Assembly: GCA_015657535.1 (NCBI GenBank)
Contig: JADHZB010001044.1
Coordinates: forward strand, 1-53,181
DNA from: Nephromyces sp. MM_2019
Lineage: Eukaryota > Apicomplexa > Aconoidasida > Nephromycida
Reading direction: 5' to 3'
DNA length: 53,181 nt
The translations under genes were made by a program, and so were the position numbers. The notes under the pieces are model-generated. The model searched no databases, was not told where the DNA came from, and saw only the letters and a list, made by a program, of their open reading frames with translations. Below, piece after piece: positions 1 to 12,229 of the stretch. Positions within the stretch are counted from its first letter, which is position 1. Every line of letters starts with the position of its first letter.

Positions 1-95
1 TTCTGCTGCTTCTTCTGCTGCTTCTTCTGCTGCTTCTTCTGCTGCTTCTTCTGCTGCTTCTTCTGCTGCTTCTTCTGCTGCTTCTTCTGCTGCTT
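1..95 (+). repeat. 12-bp tandem repeat (TTCTTCTGCTGC)n
   Basis: About eight near-perfect copies of a 12-bp unit open the window. They run directly into a T-rich stretch and an acceptor ending in CTACAG at 140, so they most likely lie in the intron just upstream of the first visible Cdc16-like exon. All plus frames through the repeat are open (for example Ser/Ala), so a coding origin in an exon cut by the window edge cannot be excluded. Confidence 0.85.
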
Positions 96-140
96 TTTTT
101 CAATTTTAAATGTTTTTCCCCGAATCTTTAATCTCTACAG

Positions 141-3100
141 AAGCGGCTACTCGGCAGATCAAAGTTTTATCGATTGTTTTATAGGAGCAGGCCACGTTCG
201 CAATTTAAGGGGCGACTTCGAAGAAGCCATAAATTCTTATTGGGCCGCTATCAGGGTCCAGCCGAGGTCAGTACAAGTTACGTCAATGCATAGGCTGTTT
301 TTTGTGGAAAAGAAGGAAATTTTGCTAATATTTTTCATTGATTTTTGTTATAGTTGAATGTGTGCGTGTGTGCGTGTGTGCGTGTGTGCGTGTGTGTGTT
401 TAGAAGCAGAGAGAGCGAATGTTTGATATTTTTTTGACAAAAATCGTGTGAATTTGCTTCAGTAATGAAGAATATTAAGATAGACATAGGGTATAGCTTC
501 TTGCTGTTTATACCATTGAAGAGCCCTTTTGGAGTTGATTAATTTTGAACGAGCTCAGATGTAAGATTGAATTGACAGCCTTATTTGCTAAATTCTGCTT
601 GTTTATGTGTTATGGTAATTTTGCTTGTAAAAAATTATTTTCCTTTGTTTTCGCTAGATCTTTTTATACGAAAAATTATTGGAGTATGTACACTGCATCT
701 TAGAGGTAAAATTAAACTTTGCAACATTATGATTCAGCGCTCCAAAGAGTATGAGGCAGTTGTGAGTCAAAATTCGGGCTTAGAAGTGCAAATATTTTTT
801 CCTTATCTCATCTTCTAAGCTTTCCATAGGCTTTTTCTTTTTAAAAAGCCCGGGAAATACCGCTTTTTGAGTTTAATTCGCTACTTTCCTGCATTTTTAG
901 TACAAAATCAACTACAAATTTCAACTGTTTTGCGCTCAACTATAGCAATTACCAACTCTACTTATTTCTGGGCATGGAAGAGTTGTGTCGTGCTTCTGTC
1001 TGCTGTGATGAAGTTACTCAGATGGAGCTTCTGCAAAAGGTCCAGATGTATCTCAGCCAGGCGTTGTGAGTGAAAATAGTGTCACTTTGGAGTTTAAGTA
1101 TCTAGTCAATGAGTGCTAAAGTATATATTCTTCATGATGATTACGCCTAGAGTCAGTTTGACCAATTTCTTCATACTTACGTTTAAAGGCTTTTAACATG
1201 AAAATTGAACTTTAAATTCGAATTATTGCTGCGAATTTTTTGCGAAACGATTTCATTTGTATTATGTGAATTATCTTCTTTCACATGTTTATTGTCAAAA
1301 AAGCCTTTAATTTTCAGAATTTATAGTTTTCTAAAGATAGATTTATCCTTTTCGCCTCTTTTTTCGTGAAATATTTGAAGATTGTTAAAAAATCGATTAT
1401 CTGACTGCCATTATTATATATCTTTCTTATCCTAAATGCTTCCTCATCTATTTCAATTACAGTATTTTGGCTTAATCTGGTGCAAGTTTGCATTCTCTTT
1501 TACTTTTTTGAGTTAAACATCTTTTCTTGCAAAGAGAAAAGACTGCATTCTTCCCTGCTAATGTAGAGCTACTAAAGCTCCACACACACACTTTTTTTTC
1601 ACTCCCAGCTGCTCACACCAATTTCGGGGGTAGTGGTGCATTTCTCTACTGCTTTATACGTTTCTGCCTTAGGGAAATCTGTGGCACTGATCCATTCTTA
1701 TTCAATGAATTTGGTTTTGTGGCTTGGATAAGCGGAAAGTGAGTTTTTTTTATAACCGAAGGCATATATTTTGATTTTTTTGCTGCGAAAATTTTGGATT
1801 CTTTGAAAAATTCTCTCCATATTTCCACCTGTTTATTTCTCTGCATGTGAAGAATCTTCTCTATCGTATAACACGTTTCATCGCCTTTCCTCCTTATAAA
1901 TTCGGCATTTTATTGCGGCGAAGATATTTTTTTCTCGCGGATTGGTGTGTCCTTTTACCTTTTTATGTTCTCAAGTTTCATCAGAAGACTCAATATACTT
2001 GCCTAAACTTTGTCGGAAGAGCATCATTTTCCTGCGTATTTAACTTTATTCCACGCCTCTGGCGTTGCAGCACAGAGGCAGCGATAAAATGGTTTACTCG
2101 AGCTGTAGAAAGTTCTGAATTTGTCTACTCTGACAGTCAAGTTTTTTACTGCAATTTGGGCCACGCGATGCTCTCAAATGGAAACCCAAAGGGTGCAGTA
2201 GAAAATTTCCAAAAGGCATTGTCTATAGAGAGATTTGACTATGACGCTTGGATGGGTAAGAATCAGCTGCTAGCAGTTTTTTTTATGTTGAGCCAGATTA
2301 AGTGTACGTACATCTACGATGATACAGTTACTTCGAAGTTATTAGCTGTAAAAACAGCGAATTTAACTGAAATTTGTGGAATAAATTGCTTAAACTATTG
2401 CTGGCTGGAAACTTTTGGCAGCTGCGAAAGACTTATTGGTAGTTTATTGAGAGTATACGAAATTGGATATGCAAACGAATATGAGGGTTATGATGTGAGA
2501 AAGCGCAGCTATTTGAGCTGTGAGAAGCACTCAGTAAGAAAGCCCACCCATTTCACGAGTGATAACTGTTTTCATTTTTTATAAGATGCCGATGTAGAGT
2601 ATACTTTTAGGCTGACCTTTCTTCTTGATACAGGATATGGTATGGCCCTTTACCAAAATGGAATGGAATCTTGTATAGTAGCCTTTGAACAGGTAATAAT
2701 CCTTGCATAATAAAGAAATTTGGGTATCCTCACACCATTTTTATTATATCGGTAGATGTTTACCCCATAAATTTGATGTGTGCACGGCAAAAACGGCTCA
2801 TTTTAACGGCATGCCCAGATGCTTTTCAACTTTAATGGAGGGAGTTCCCCGTACCCCCTATATGCTTGGTTTAAAGTATGCAGTTCCTTTTCGTTTTTTT
2901 TGAGAATCTTTAGGATTCTCGACTTTTCTTTGCGTTTTACTTGCGGTAATTCTTGTGAGTCTGCTGAAGATTTTTGGTGAAATGTTCGGTGAGATTGTGA
3001 GCAGAGTGGAAGCCTGTGATGCTAGCGTCTACGAAGTTTTTGATGAGCGTTGCTCGCTTCGCTGAAGCCTTGTGCTGATTGGTAATAAATCGCTAAATCT

Positions 3101-3625
3101 AGTCAGAATATGCTAGCATTAGGGTTCGCCTGGCAAACTTTAGAGAAACTTATTCCACCAGGAATTGCCAAACTATGCACTACTTTTATCGCATTATTCA
3201 CTCTAAACGCCAAATATTCAAATATGCGTAAAGCATGCTATTCCCAGATGCTTCTCTCATTATCTCGCTGCCTGCATCATTTTTGAATTTAAAACAATAC
3301 ATATGATGTATTTCTCCAGGCAATTGCAGTAGGAAGCTCCTCAACATCTTCATTGGCACTCGCTGTGGATATGCTAAGAATTGCAGTGGAAGATCGTGCG
3401 CAATTTCTACCCTTTAATGAGAGCTCCTGCTTCTTAAGGGACGTTATGCAGCTCCCACCTAGTGTTAGCGTTACTCCTTTAACCATGAATGAAAAGTTGC
3501 AATCTCATTTTATTGAGCATAGTAAAGCAATTGAGCATCCAACGAACGATAAGGATGATGAAAACACCCTCTCAGATGTTCTCGCAATGGTGGAGGATTT
3601 TACAGGGCTGCAAAGTGTACGATAG
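141..3625 (+). CDS. CDC16: Cdc16/APC6-like TPR subunit of the anaphase-promoting complex (5' partial)
   Basis: Six phase-compatible exons: 141-266, 946-1065, 1673-1738, 2071-2255, 2634-2692 and 3320-3625 (stop TAG). Cdc16/APC6 is a TPR scaffold subunit of the APC/C, the nuclear ubiquitin ligase for mitotic cyclins and securin. The exons give consecutive TPR helices in Cdc16 order. They include a GAGHVRNLRGDFEEAINSYW repeat, then NYQLYLFLGMEELC where the family has its conserved LPMLYIGLEY-type segment, then GTDPFLFNEFGFVAW matching the family's DPFV-HE-GVVA signature. FYCNLGHAMLSNGNPKGAVE and YGMALYQNG follow. Donors are GTCAGT, GTGAGT, GTGAGT, GTAAG and GTAATA. The second acceptor was placed at 946 rather than 901 because it gives the family spacing. 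The last exon ends in an acidic tail. The N-terminal half lies left of the window. Assignment rests on remembered family patterns; another APC TPR subunit (Cdc27, Cdc23) is less likely. Confidence 0.82.
360..402 (+). repeat. TG-rich microsatellite (TGTGTGCG-type)
   Basis: Four to five copies of an 8-bp TGTGTGCG-like unit in the first visible Cdc16 intron, ending in GTGTGTTTAG. Sense-strand TG runs of this kind recur in the RAD23-like gene. Confidence 0.8.
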
Positions 3626-3888
3626 CACCTGCTGCACTGTTTAAAATTTTGACTTTTTCTGCCGGCCAAAACTCACGCCTTTGATGCATTAGCGCTTGTT
3701 AAAAAGAACAGTGTACAGTAAATCCATCAGAGTGCAGCATATACTTTACTCCCCGCATCTTCTTTTGTTAAAATTTAGTATTAATTATCAAAGGTCCCGC
3801 CTGAGCAGATTTACCGTACTCTAACTTTTAACAGGTGTTGCAGGCATGCCAAATCAGGCTTTTTATATTAATTAAAATCGTTCGCGTA

Positions 3889-6800
3889 TCACTTAAGGAA
3901 ACTGCTTTCAATAGACTCTGCCGCGGCTAAGTAGTTCATTCGCCTTATTCTTTTATTTGTATACTTCCTGCAATTAAAAATGCCTTCGTCAAAAATTAAG
4001 CGGAAAATACTCTTTGCCTGGTTGCTTATGCTTAGCAAAAGCTGAGAGTTGAGCAGCAGGCTCGCTGACACCATGAAGCATAGCAAGATATCCTTTTTTT
4101 CTGCCATGATACTAGAATTTTCCTCCTTCGCACCTCCCTGGAGAATTCTGCGGCATTTTTTCTCTCTCGTTACCCTCTTGCTGGCTGCTTCAAGCAAATG
4201 CATAACCTGCTGGTATACATATTTCAGTGATTCTCCTAACTTATAGCGAGATTCTACTTGAAAACATTGAGATTGAGACCGCTTGTGCTCTTCTTTACTT
4301 TGGGTCTCTAGCAACCCACTGAGTTTGAAGATTTCAACTATACAGTATATACTTAAGAAAGAAAAGTGACTGGTTCTAGTTGAGGACGGGCGTTCTTGAC
4401 TCGCCTGCTGAATTTGATTACTTAAGCGATCTAAGAAGCAGCCGAGTCTCTTACTACCATGATCTTTGCGAATATCGCTCGCTTCTCTGCGCGAAGTTGC
4501 TTTGAAGCCTTCTTTTCTCTTACCCTGAATTTCACGGTTGGCGTATACCGATGCTAACAAACTGCAGAGTATTAAGAGGAAAGCGAAGTAAACGCAGGTG
4601 TCCCATACCTTTAAAGACGCCTGCTTTTTGGATCGTTCAAAATACAGCGATGTGCTTAATGAGGATTTTTTTTTATACATTGAAGAAGCGTAGTAGTAGA
4701 TTTTTTTCATTATCCGCAGCAGGTCTAACCTCGCAATTCTCACTAGATTTGACAGAATTTTTGAGTATGGCGCGATGCTCAAATCGGGCTTTGCGGACGA
4801 TGTAGTTGCGCGCCTCCCCGATTCAGACGGAAAAGAATCGAAAGAATCGCTTGTAGACTCAATTTGGCATTCTAGCGATTGATGAACGCAGCTCTTCTCT
4901 GATTTTGCCTTATTTTTGAAGAGGGAGAATGAATGCAGTTTTTGGGGATTTTTTGTGCCTAAATATCCATCTGCACACAAATTAAAAGCAGAATGAGGGA
5001 TAAAACGGGATTTTTTTAAGGGGATAAGAACGCCTCATTTTGTAAGAGGAAATCCTCATAGTCATGCAGGAAAAAAATTTCTTAAAAGCTGAGCTCTATC
5101 CAGATACCGTTATATAGGTTAATATCATGATGGCAATTGGATACTACATGCTATGGTTATTAATCGCGCGATACGATGACTTCTTTTTAATTACGGGTTT
5201 AAACAGACGGCGTTTTTTTTAAAGCCTTTCAAGCAGGCTCCGAATTTTAATGAACTAGAGGCTTGCCTTGAACCTCAACAAAGAGTTCGGTGGCACCAAT
5301 TTGTTCGCATCTAATTATTTTTGCGAAAATATATTTCCTAGCAATGAGAATAGTACCATTGAGCGTTTTCCGAAGATGTAGTTTAAACCGAATTGGTTCT
5401 GTGAAATCGTTCAAACTGCAGGCTTTCACCGGTGAAAATCCGAGAAACTGTAAAACATCTTTGCTGAACAATTTCAATAGTTTTTTGATAGCCCTCCTTT
5501 TCCTTTTAACCTGCATAGATAGTGCAGTTTTAAGAGTACTTTGGAAAACACCTCCTCTCCACTCAACCATTTGACTAGCGATAGGCCCGGTGTATACAGT
5601 GGCACAGAAGACTTTCCAATTCCAAAACCTTTCGAGCTGCCATTTGCTCAACGGCATCATCATCCTTTTCCCAGCATCTAGCCTTTCCAAAGTTTCAACA
5701 TCTGATTCTCCGTCAAGGATACCCAGAAATTGCGATTTTTTCTTCATATTTGCTCTGTGTTTGCAAGCTGCAGCGAACCTTGCATTACTGTAACTTATTT
5801 TCTTTACTACGCAAGAGTTTCGAGCGCAACCTGCGGAAGTTTGGGGACTTCGCCGATCTTTTTGAATGCTTTTAGCCGCTGCTGCTAGTTTATTGGTGTT
5901 AGCTATATGTTCAGAGCCTTTGACGCTCAGAAAGCTTCGACTCAAATGCAACTGGGTGACGACAAACTCACTCCCGGTAATGTCTAGTATTTCCTTGAGA
6001 CTATTTAACGATGTGTTACGCGGTCTAAAAGCAAATATTAAAAACAATGAAGTGCGGAAAGCATAGTAAAAACGTTGCCTACTATACCACAGCTAAAGCT
6101 ATGCATTTATATGTATTAGATTGACGCTATTACGATATCTATGAGGAGCTGAAATATGAAGGATTATTTTCACTCCTGATGAATATAAAAATGAACGTTG
6201 AAAAAATCATGCTCTCAGATGGTGAACATACATTTTTCCGATAGTTCATTATGGAATAGTCTAGTATCCGTATATTACCGGGTTAACTAGATCATGTCAT
6301 TAGGAATGCAAGCTTACATGTAATATATTATGCTGCTGCTGAGATGAAGGGACTTTCGCAATAAATTGATTCCATCCTAGAAACATGCAAATACGTAAAA
6401 ATATCGTATTTTATGCAAATTTTTATACGAAATGCCATGAATTTGCTGAAAATTTACCCAGATAAACTTTTTTTTGCTGGAAAAATTTATTCTGAAATTT
6501 TGAGCTTTAAACGCATAAAATCGGCCTAAAGCAGTGAAAAGCTTTTAATGCTGCCATTAGGAATATTTGCGAAACTTAGAAACTGCAGAAACCGCGCAAT
6601 TTCAAGAATATACGCATCCCCATCCTGAACCCTTTCAGAGATTATGAGCCAATAGATAGAACAGTGATGCATGCATATTCGGCTCTATCTTTTACCAAAA
6701 ATACCATAATCATTCTTATTCCTGCACAGGAAGTGAAAATATATATAGTTAGCATGTTTTCCCCTAAAGCTCACCATGCCGCTATGAAGGTTGGCCAAGT

Positions 6801-8489
6801 CTATGCTGGACTTTTTATGAACTCCTCTTCCTCCCCAGGGTGGAGACAAAAAGACCTTGAAAAGCAGCAAATTAGAAAGTGTGGGCTGCCCTTAGCAGGT
6901 GAGCGCCTACGACTAACAGCAGTGGTGCAAAACATAGTTTCATTTGTGAAAGATTAGAGGCTCTAAAAACTCAGTTTTTGCTATTAAAAATTCACAGCAA
7001 AAAACCGAGCATTTTATGACTAATTGGACTCATCGAAATCACTCAAACGCAATACCATACTTGCTAATTGCAACATTCTTCCCATTCGCTAAAAAAGTAG
7101 CCAAGCTCTCCCAGTAAAAGCTCGCGTATATATAGAACTCCCGTGTATGCATATAGATCCTTTTTTTTTCTTACCATGTCAAAGCAGTTCCTTCGGAGCA
7201 TCATTGTAGAGATTTGAAGAAAATCTCCCAGAATATAATCAACTTTACTTTGGACACTTTTTCCTGAAATCAAGTTCAAAGTATGAAGCAAATGAAGCTG
7301 TCAGTAAAGTGAAGCTCGTGAATAATGCAAACAGGCATATGAAAGTTGCAAAAAAAAGTCAAATCATAAAGAACAGAGATAGCTTCACACGGAGGAATCT
7401 ATGGCTATGAAAATTTCTTAACAAGCAAAAAAAAGGCAGAAAATTTGTTCAACTGTAAATTTGTTTGAATACTTATATTCTTCTTCCACTACTGAAATGG
7501 CGGTTGTGAAATTTAGCAATAAATTGAAGGGAGAAGTTATACCTCTTGAGAATGCATAATAGATTTGCATCAAAAAGAGTATAAAATAAGCATTTAAAGT
7601 TATACTGGGGCTTTTTTAATCTATTTTTTGCTGAACCACCTATAAAAAGCGCGGTACTGGTATATTAAAAGTGTTTTGAGTGGTTGCATGCACGAAGCTT
7701 ATTGAGACAAGTAATAAAACACTTTATCTGTGAGCTCAATGCCGCAAAAAATATGGTAAGTACTAAGAACTTTACGTGCATAGCAAGAAGTAGAAAAGTT
7801 CTTTAAATTGATAGTACTTACCATATACTTTACAGTTGTGAACGCACATATCAAGCCTTTTACTACTTATGTCAATGCCTATAGCAAAACCACAAGTAGA
7901 AGCAAATTGTATAGTATTTCCAGCGGCCTGAAAGAAAGTGAATGTTTTTTCCATTATCTAGTATAAGTTTGCGATAAACAGTATAATATGGACGGTGATA
8001 TTATCTCAACTTTGAAATCTTCTTATTCTTGTGCTTCTAGTCTACGCCTGTCAATCCAAGCTTTATGCAAATTTAAATCTCTTAGAGGTCATATTGTGTG
8101 GGAGGAAGAAATAAGCGCCTTGCGCATGAATGGAATTTCGCGATATAATTCAATATGCCGCACCTACAAAATGATGCGCAACAGATAAGCTTAGTGGGTT
8201 TTTTGCAATAGTTCAAAATATCTAAAGGTTTGAAAATTATGCCTAACGAGTGTGTTATTGCATTGCCAAATTTAACCAAGACATCCTGCAAATTTTTGCA
8301 AGATATTTATTTTCTAAAAATTCCACTTCCAGTACCCCTGCAAAGGCATCCAAGATTAAGGAGCATCGGCATGCTTCCGCTATTTGCCTTGCAATAGGCT
8401 CCGGAGTAACAGAATACAACATCTCGGTATCGATCCATATACCAGAATAAAACTTCTTGAAAAGGAGCATTTTTCTGCTTGCCTGTGCC
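3889..8489 (-). CDS. TGS1: Tgs1-like trimethylguanosine synthase with long C-terminal extension (5' incomplete)
   Basis: Minus-strand exons 8489-8336, 7927-7822, 7263-7175, 6855-6775, 6376-6318, 6024-5267 and 4970-3889, all phase-compatible. Tgs1 uses S-adenosylmethionine to convert the m7G caps of snRNAs and snoRNAs to trimethylguanosine in the nucleus. The core reads in family order: IDTEMLYSVTPEPIA (family WFSVTPE-IA), LDAFAGAAGNTIQFA (SAM motif, usually DAFCGVGGNTIQFA), GIDISSKRLDM, VDYILGDFLQIS, the catalytic FLSPPWGG, and DGINLLRKSLHLSSSIIYY followed by IPRNTSL. The family usually ends soon after this point. Here about 200 basic residues follow, and then, through an unusual GC-AG intron (5266-4971), about 360 more with hydrophobic stretches near 4593-4540 and near the end. 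The last exon has no early in-frame ATG, which supports its being spliced to the upstream exon. The first exon starts with one base completing a codon; the exon before it was not found. The core is secure; the join to 3889-4970 is inferred. Confidence 0.85.
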
Positions 8490-8860
8490 CTACAAAAAAT
8501 TGGTTATTTCTAAGCACGACTTGAGATGCAGAAAATTCTACCTTACATTCACAAAAAAAGGGGTAGAAGGTAAAAAAACTCCCTGCAAGCATTTTGGTAG
8601 GAAACTAAAAATGCTTTGCAATGGGATAAAGTAAAAAATATACATGGAAATCCATGCATCATCCTTTCACGTCCCCGAAGCATTCTGACCAATTATTTCA
8701 TCAAAATAATAGTCTACGTTTTCAAGCAACTAAAAATGATAAGAACACATCATCATAAGTCAAAGTTGAATCCGCATATTACTTAGCATGCCTTCCAGGC
8801 TTGCTGAAATCAGATTTTAATGCAGAAATATAGCTGAATGCATGCAAAAATCGTATTTCT

Positions 8861-9118
8861 TCATGCTGTGCCACTTCTTAGGCAGGCTATAAAATCTTTG
8901 AAATGTTCGCAAGAACCATCTAAAAGCAGTCCCATTCCTGCAAAGTTTGCTAACTTTCTATGATACGCCATGCCATCGTCACTTTTCTCTTTTTTTTCGG
9001 AAAAGCGTTCCAAGAAGCCCCTGAAAACCGGGGGAATATCAGGCGGGACCTCTATAGATATGGGATCCTTCTCATAGAAGGGAAGCGGCAGCACAACTAT
9101 CGAAGAGTCAATATCCAT
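8861..9118 (-). CDS. Short ORF, 85 codons, possible first exon of the Tgs1-like gene
   Basis: ATG at 9118-9116 (MDIDSSIVVLPLPF) to TGA at 8863-8861, on the same strand as and upstream of the Tgs1-like core. The product is acidic in the middle (FSEKKEKSDDG) and has proline-rich PPDIPPVF. No family is recognised. It may be an independent small gene or the start exon of the Tgs1-like gene. No donor inside it has the right phase to join the exon at 8489 directly, so an intermediate exon would be needed. One candidate lies between an acceptor near 8731 and a GTCAGA donor near 8686 (reading LLENVDYYFDEII), but its outgoing phase does not fit either. Confidence 0.3.
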   Translation of the reverse strand: MDIDSSIVVLPLPFYEKDPISIEVPPDIPPVFRGFLERFSEKKEKSDDGMAYHRKLANFAGMGLLLDGSCEHFKDFIACLRSGTA

Positions 9119-9360
9119 AATTTCAAAAGCATGAGTTATATCTGAAGCTCACACTACGGGCGAAACAGATCAGTTGCCTTACAAGCGCATTATTTGGGCT
9201 TTTGCTGGAAGCTTGCGAAAAAACCATCTCTTAAAATACTAAAGGAGATACCGTCTTCTACAATTGAACAATTTCAGAGTAGTCAGACGAGATCCTAGAC
9301 TGGCACAAATTCTCCGTATAATAAAACACGTCCGATTACAGTGACGAATATATTGGCGCC

Positions 9361-9447
9361 TTATCTATCTTTGCTTCTGACAGAAGAGAATGGCTTGCCT
9401 TTAGTATCGGCCTCCTTAAGGAGCTCATTCTTTGTCGCAATTTCAGC
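9361..9447 (-). CDS. Probable terminal exon of an unrecognised minus-strand gene
   Basis: After a TAACTTTTAG acceptor the minus strand reads AEIATKNELLKEADTKGK, then FSSVRSKDR and TAA, 28 codons in phase 0. Composition (Lys, Glu, Ser) and richer GC than its surroundings suggest coding. Just upstream (about 9567-9480) another open stretch starts MYGSSAPINLRFLF and ends near GTACAC and GTAAGC donors, but its phase does not fit this exon. No function can be assigned. The overlapping plus-strand ORF at 9432-9614 lacks splice or family support and is probably its shadow. Confidence 0.38.
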   Translation of the reverse strand, partial: AEIATKNELLKEADTKGKPFSSVRSKDR

Positions 9448-10428
9448 CTAAAAGTTACATGGATGGCTGCGGCTTACGTGTACCAATGAAGGGCTGGCAG
9501 ATTTTCTCAAAACGTCCAGGTGAAGTAAACAAAAATCTTAGGTTTATAGGAGCGCTGCTGCCGTACATTTACGGTCTATCCTTTGTTAAAGGCTCCACGA
9601 TTCTACTGCGGTAGCCTGATTTAGAATTTGAAAAATATAAATACTTGGTCGAAGAGCAATATTCTAATGAGTTTTCTTGTTTTGAACACTTCAAGGAGTT
9701 GAATTCATATCCACTGTTGCTTTTTAAATGGACTTGATACTCCTAACTGATGTGAAGCTTCCAGATTCAATACCTCGTTTTCCTGTTCTGGCTAGTGGCT
9801 GGACTTTGTAATCCAGGGAAATTTATCCATTAAAATCACTTGTTAAGCGAAAGAAGTTACCTATATTAAAAGCACTTAGTTTAATCTTTAGTTGCGCATG
9901 CTTGTGTTAGAGCCAAAGGGCCTTTGGTAATGGTTCATCCAATAAGATTTTTCCAGCTCGCTCACATGATGCTTACTCGCAAAATAAGCAAACAAGCGCT
10001 ACCCTGTATAAAGCTGCAACGAAGTGCAGATGCGTAGTCATCACATTTAACAGTAGCGCGTGGGCGCTACTTAAGTCTTTCTTGTCTAGATGCTAAATCT
10101 GCAATTTGCTCTTTTTCTAGAGTTTGAAAAAAATCATTTTTTTTCAGGGGAAAAGAGCAACAAGCAGCCCAAGAGCTACGGAACGAAATAACGACGTAAG
10201 ACCACTTACGCAACGGAATACTCTGCCACGAAAAAAACTAATTTGGAGATACTAAACACTTAAATGGGTGAGTAATGAAAACTTGCAAAAAGGATCCTTA
10301 GCATAGCGAAAATTTTCGGTAGTCATACCGCAGTTGCGTTGAAGCATTGATACTAATTGATACTATTGTATAGGTGGTTCTTGGTATGCTGCAAATTTCG
10401 CCGATCACTTCGTGGAAGTTAATCATAC

Positions 10429-10504
10429 CCAAAAATAAATTTGTGGCAGCTTTTTGTCCCGAGAATTATGCTTGGGGAATAGATCCAATATTCAAGTTTC
10501 AACT
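10429..10504 (-). CDS. Candidate internal exon, unknown protein
   Basis: Minus strand: acceptor CTTTTGCAG, then 24 codons including LKLEYWIYSPSIILG and SCHKFIF, then donor GTATGA. Aromatic-rich sequence with good splice signals, but no family is recognised. It lies between the exon-like pieces at 9.4 kb and 10.7-10.8 kb and may belong to the same gene. Confidence 0.3.
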
Positions 10505-10696
10505 CTGCAAAAGATTGAGTTCAGCTGGTGCATGACTCTCGTTATAGCAAAGTTAGGAATGGATGTTGCACCTCATGTAAGTCATAGCTCCCAAATCTTG
10601 CGGGGTTCACTTGTTTGGTAGAGATTAAAGAATCAGCAGTCTCACGTCAAATACGTGTAGATGGGTTACTTGCGACTCCAAAGCCTTCAGTTACAC

Positions 10697-10844
10697 CTAT
10701 TCCGAATCAAGAAATCAAGAAAAAGCATTTTTTGCTCCGGAACAAGGGTCCCTGCGAGCAACCTTTCCATAAATTTTTCCCAGTCACCCACCAGACGCTT
10801 GTATTCACATGCTCTAGATTTGTACACGGAGTAAAAGGGCATCG
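10697..10844 (-). CDS. Candidate internal exon, unknown protein
   Basis: Minus strand: acceptor GAGAGTCTCAG, then 48 codons including MPFYSVYKSRACEYKRLVGD, EKFMERLLAGTL and LFLDFLIRN, then donor AG|GTGTAA. The helical, charged-aromatic pattern looks like real protein and is more regular than the overlapping plus-strand ORF at 10615-10848. Family unknown. Outgoing phase 2 does not join the 10504-10429 piece directly, so a small exon is missing or these are separate genes. Confidence 0.35.
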
Positions 10845-11639
10845 CTGAGACTCTCAAGCAATATGACCCTTCTGAGTGTTGCCATGGTGCTTCAAACAAG
10901 AGATTTGTGTCTTAAAGCCGTGAAATCGCAAACCGGCAGTTTTACTCTCCACGATTTCCTCAAGGAAGTTTCATCACTTCATCCAGTAGTAGCAATAACG
11001 CCTGTCCACATGAAACACAGCACAATTATTTTATGCCAATCAGCTAAAAATCAAGTGTTGGTGCCACTTGTGGTCCAGCGATGGAGGCCAAGTGAATCAA
11101 CACGATAGGCTGCTAGTAAAGTGTTGAATTGGGAAAATTGTACACTTCAACTAGTATTCCTCGATGGTTTAAGGCACTAGAAGCACACGCTTTCTGTAAG
11201 ATAAAAGCGTGCCGCTGCCAAGGCAGCAATATTTTTAATCGTGCATCTTCTTCCTAAACAAATACTGTGTGTGAATGGTTTCAATATTATCCTTATACCG
11301 CGATATACCGGCTACCGGAACCTCAAAATAATGCGTGAGTAAACAAAGTTCTCCTCCATTTAGGAGAAATGAGGAAGTAAAAGTACCATTTCAAAATTAA
11401 GCGCAAAAAACGTATCCTTTTAGAAGAGCAAGAAACGATAAAGTTTCAAGGCACCTGATGGGTCGAAAGCAATCGGTACTTTTAATATAAAGTAGAAAAA
11501 TCCAAAAATTCAGTTTTAGGTCTCTAATTCTTACAAATTAATCAACTCGCCTCATTTCAAGCGTAGAAACGATGTCATATCTAATTAGTTACCTCTTGTT
11601 ATTGTAGTATTTTCTAAAAGGTAGGCGCTCATCCTAATA

Positions 11640-11785
11640 TAAAGGGCAAGCTCCTCGAGAAAACTCGAAAACTGTAGCGAGAACATCCATCATAAGTTTG
11701 ATTACCATGCCTCCTCCGCTCCTAAAAAATTGAGCATACTTCATAGCTTCCAAACCTTCAAGAATTTAACATTTTAAGAGAGCTA
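11640..11785 (-). CDS. Candidate exon, unknown protein
   Basis: Open minus-strand stretch reading LEGLEAMKYAQFFRSGGGM and, if not spliced at a GTAATC donor after that Met, continuing VIKLMMDVLATVFEF to a TAG. Exact limits are unclear: upstream of Leu there is no obvious acceptor except the TTTTTTAG immediately before the Gly-rich part. No family recognised. Reported as a probable coding trace only. Confidence 0.25.
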
Positions 11786-12229
11786 CAGGCGATAAGGGTA
11801 ATAAGAGAAATTAGACTGAGATAACTACTAAATTACCTAAGTCTTAAATTCCTTGCTGAAAGTAGCATGGAATTTGATTGGTATTAAGGCGCAATTTTCA
11901 TTGCTTCAAAATGGCATCATATAGGCAGCTCCATGGAGACTTAGTAGTTCCAAGGAACCATAAGCGGAAAGACCTTAGAGTAAATGAAATCGCGAACTTT
12001 CAATGGTACACTTTGCAAAGGCCTAACTTAAATGCCCTCTGGATTTTTCCTGTTCCTAGTTTTCAGCCAACTGCTCATCTCTAGAATAATTTAACTCTAC
12101 CTAAATGCGCATTTTAAGATCAGCAAATTTATATAGGCGCTTACAAAAGCTTCACTTTCCTTTTGGAAAGCCAATTTTTTATCAAATTCCAAATTTTATT
12201 TGCTATCTAAGTTACCTTAGAAGACTTAC

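Noticed and set aside
6685..6774. Tgs1 reading on past the SPPWGG exon (NYIYFHFLCRNKND) to a TAG
   Set aside because: Splicing from GTGAGC at 6774 to 6376 gives DGINLLRKS and then YYIPRN, a much better match to the family in length and order.
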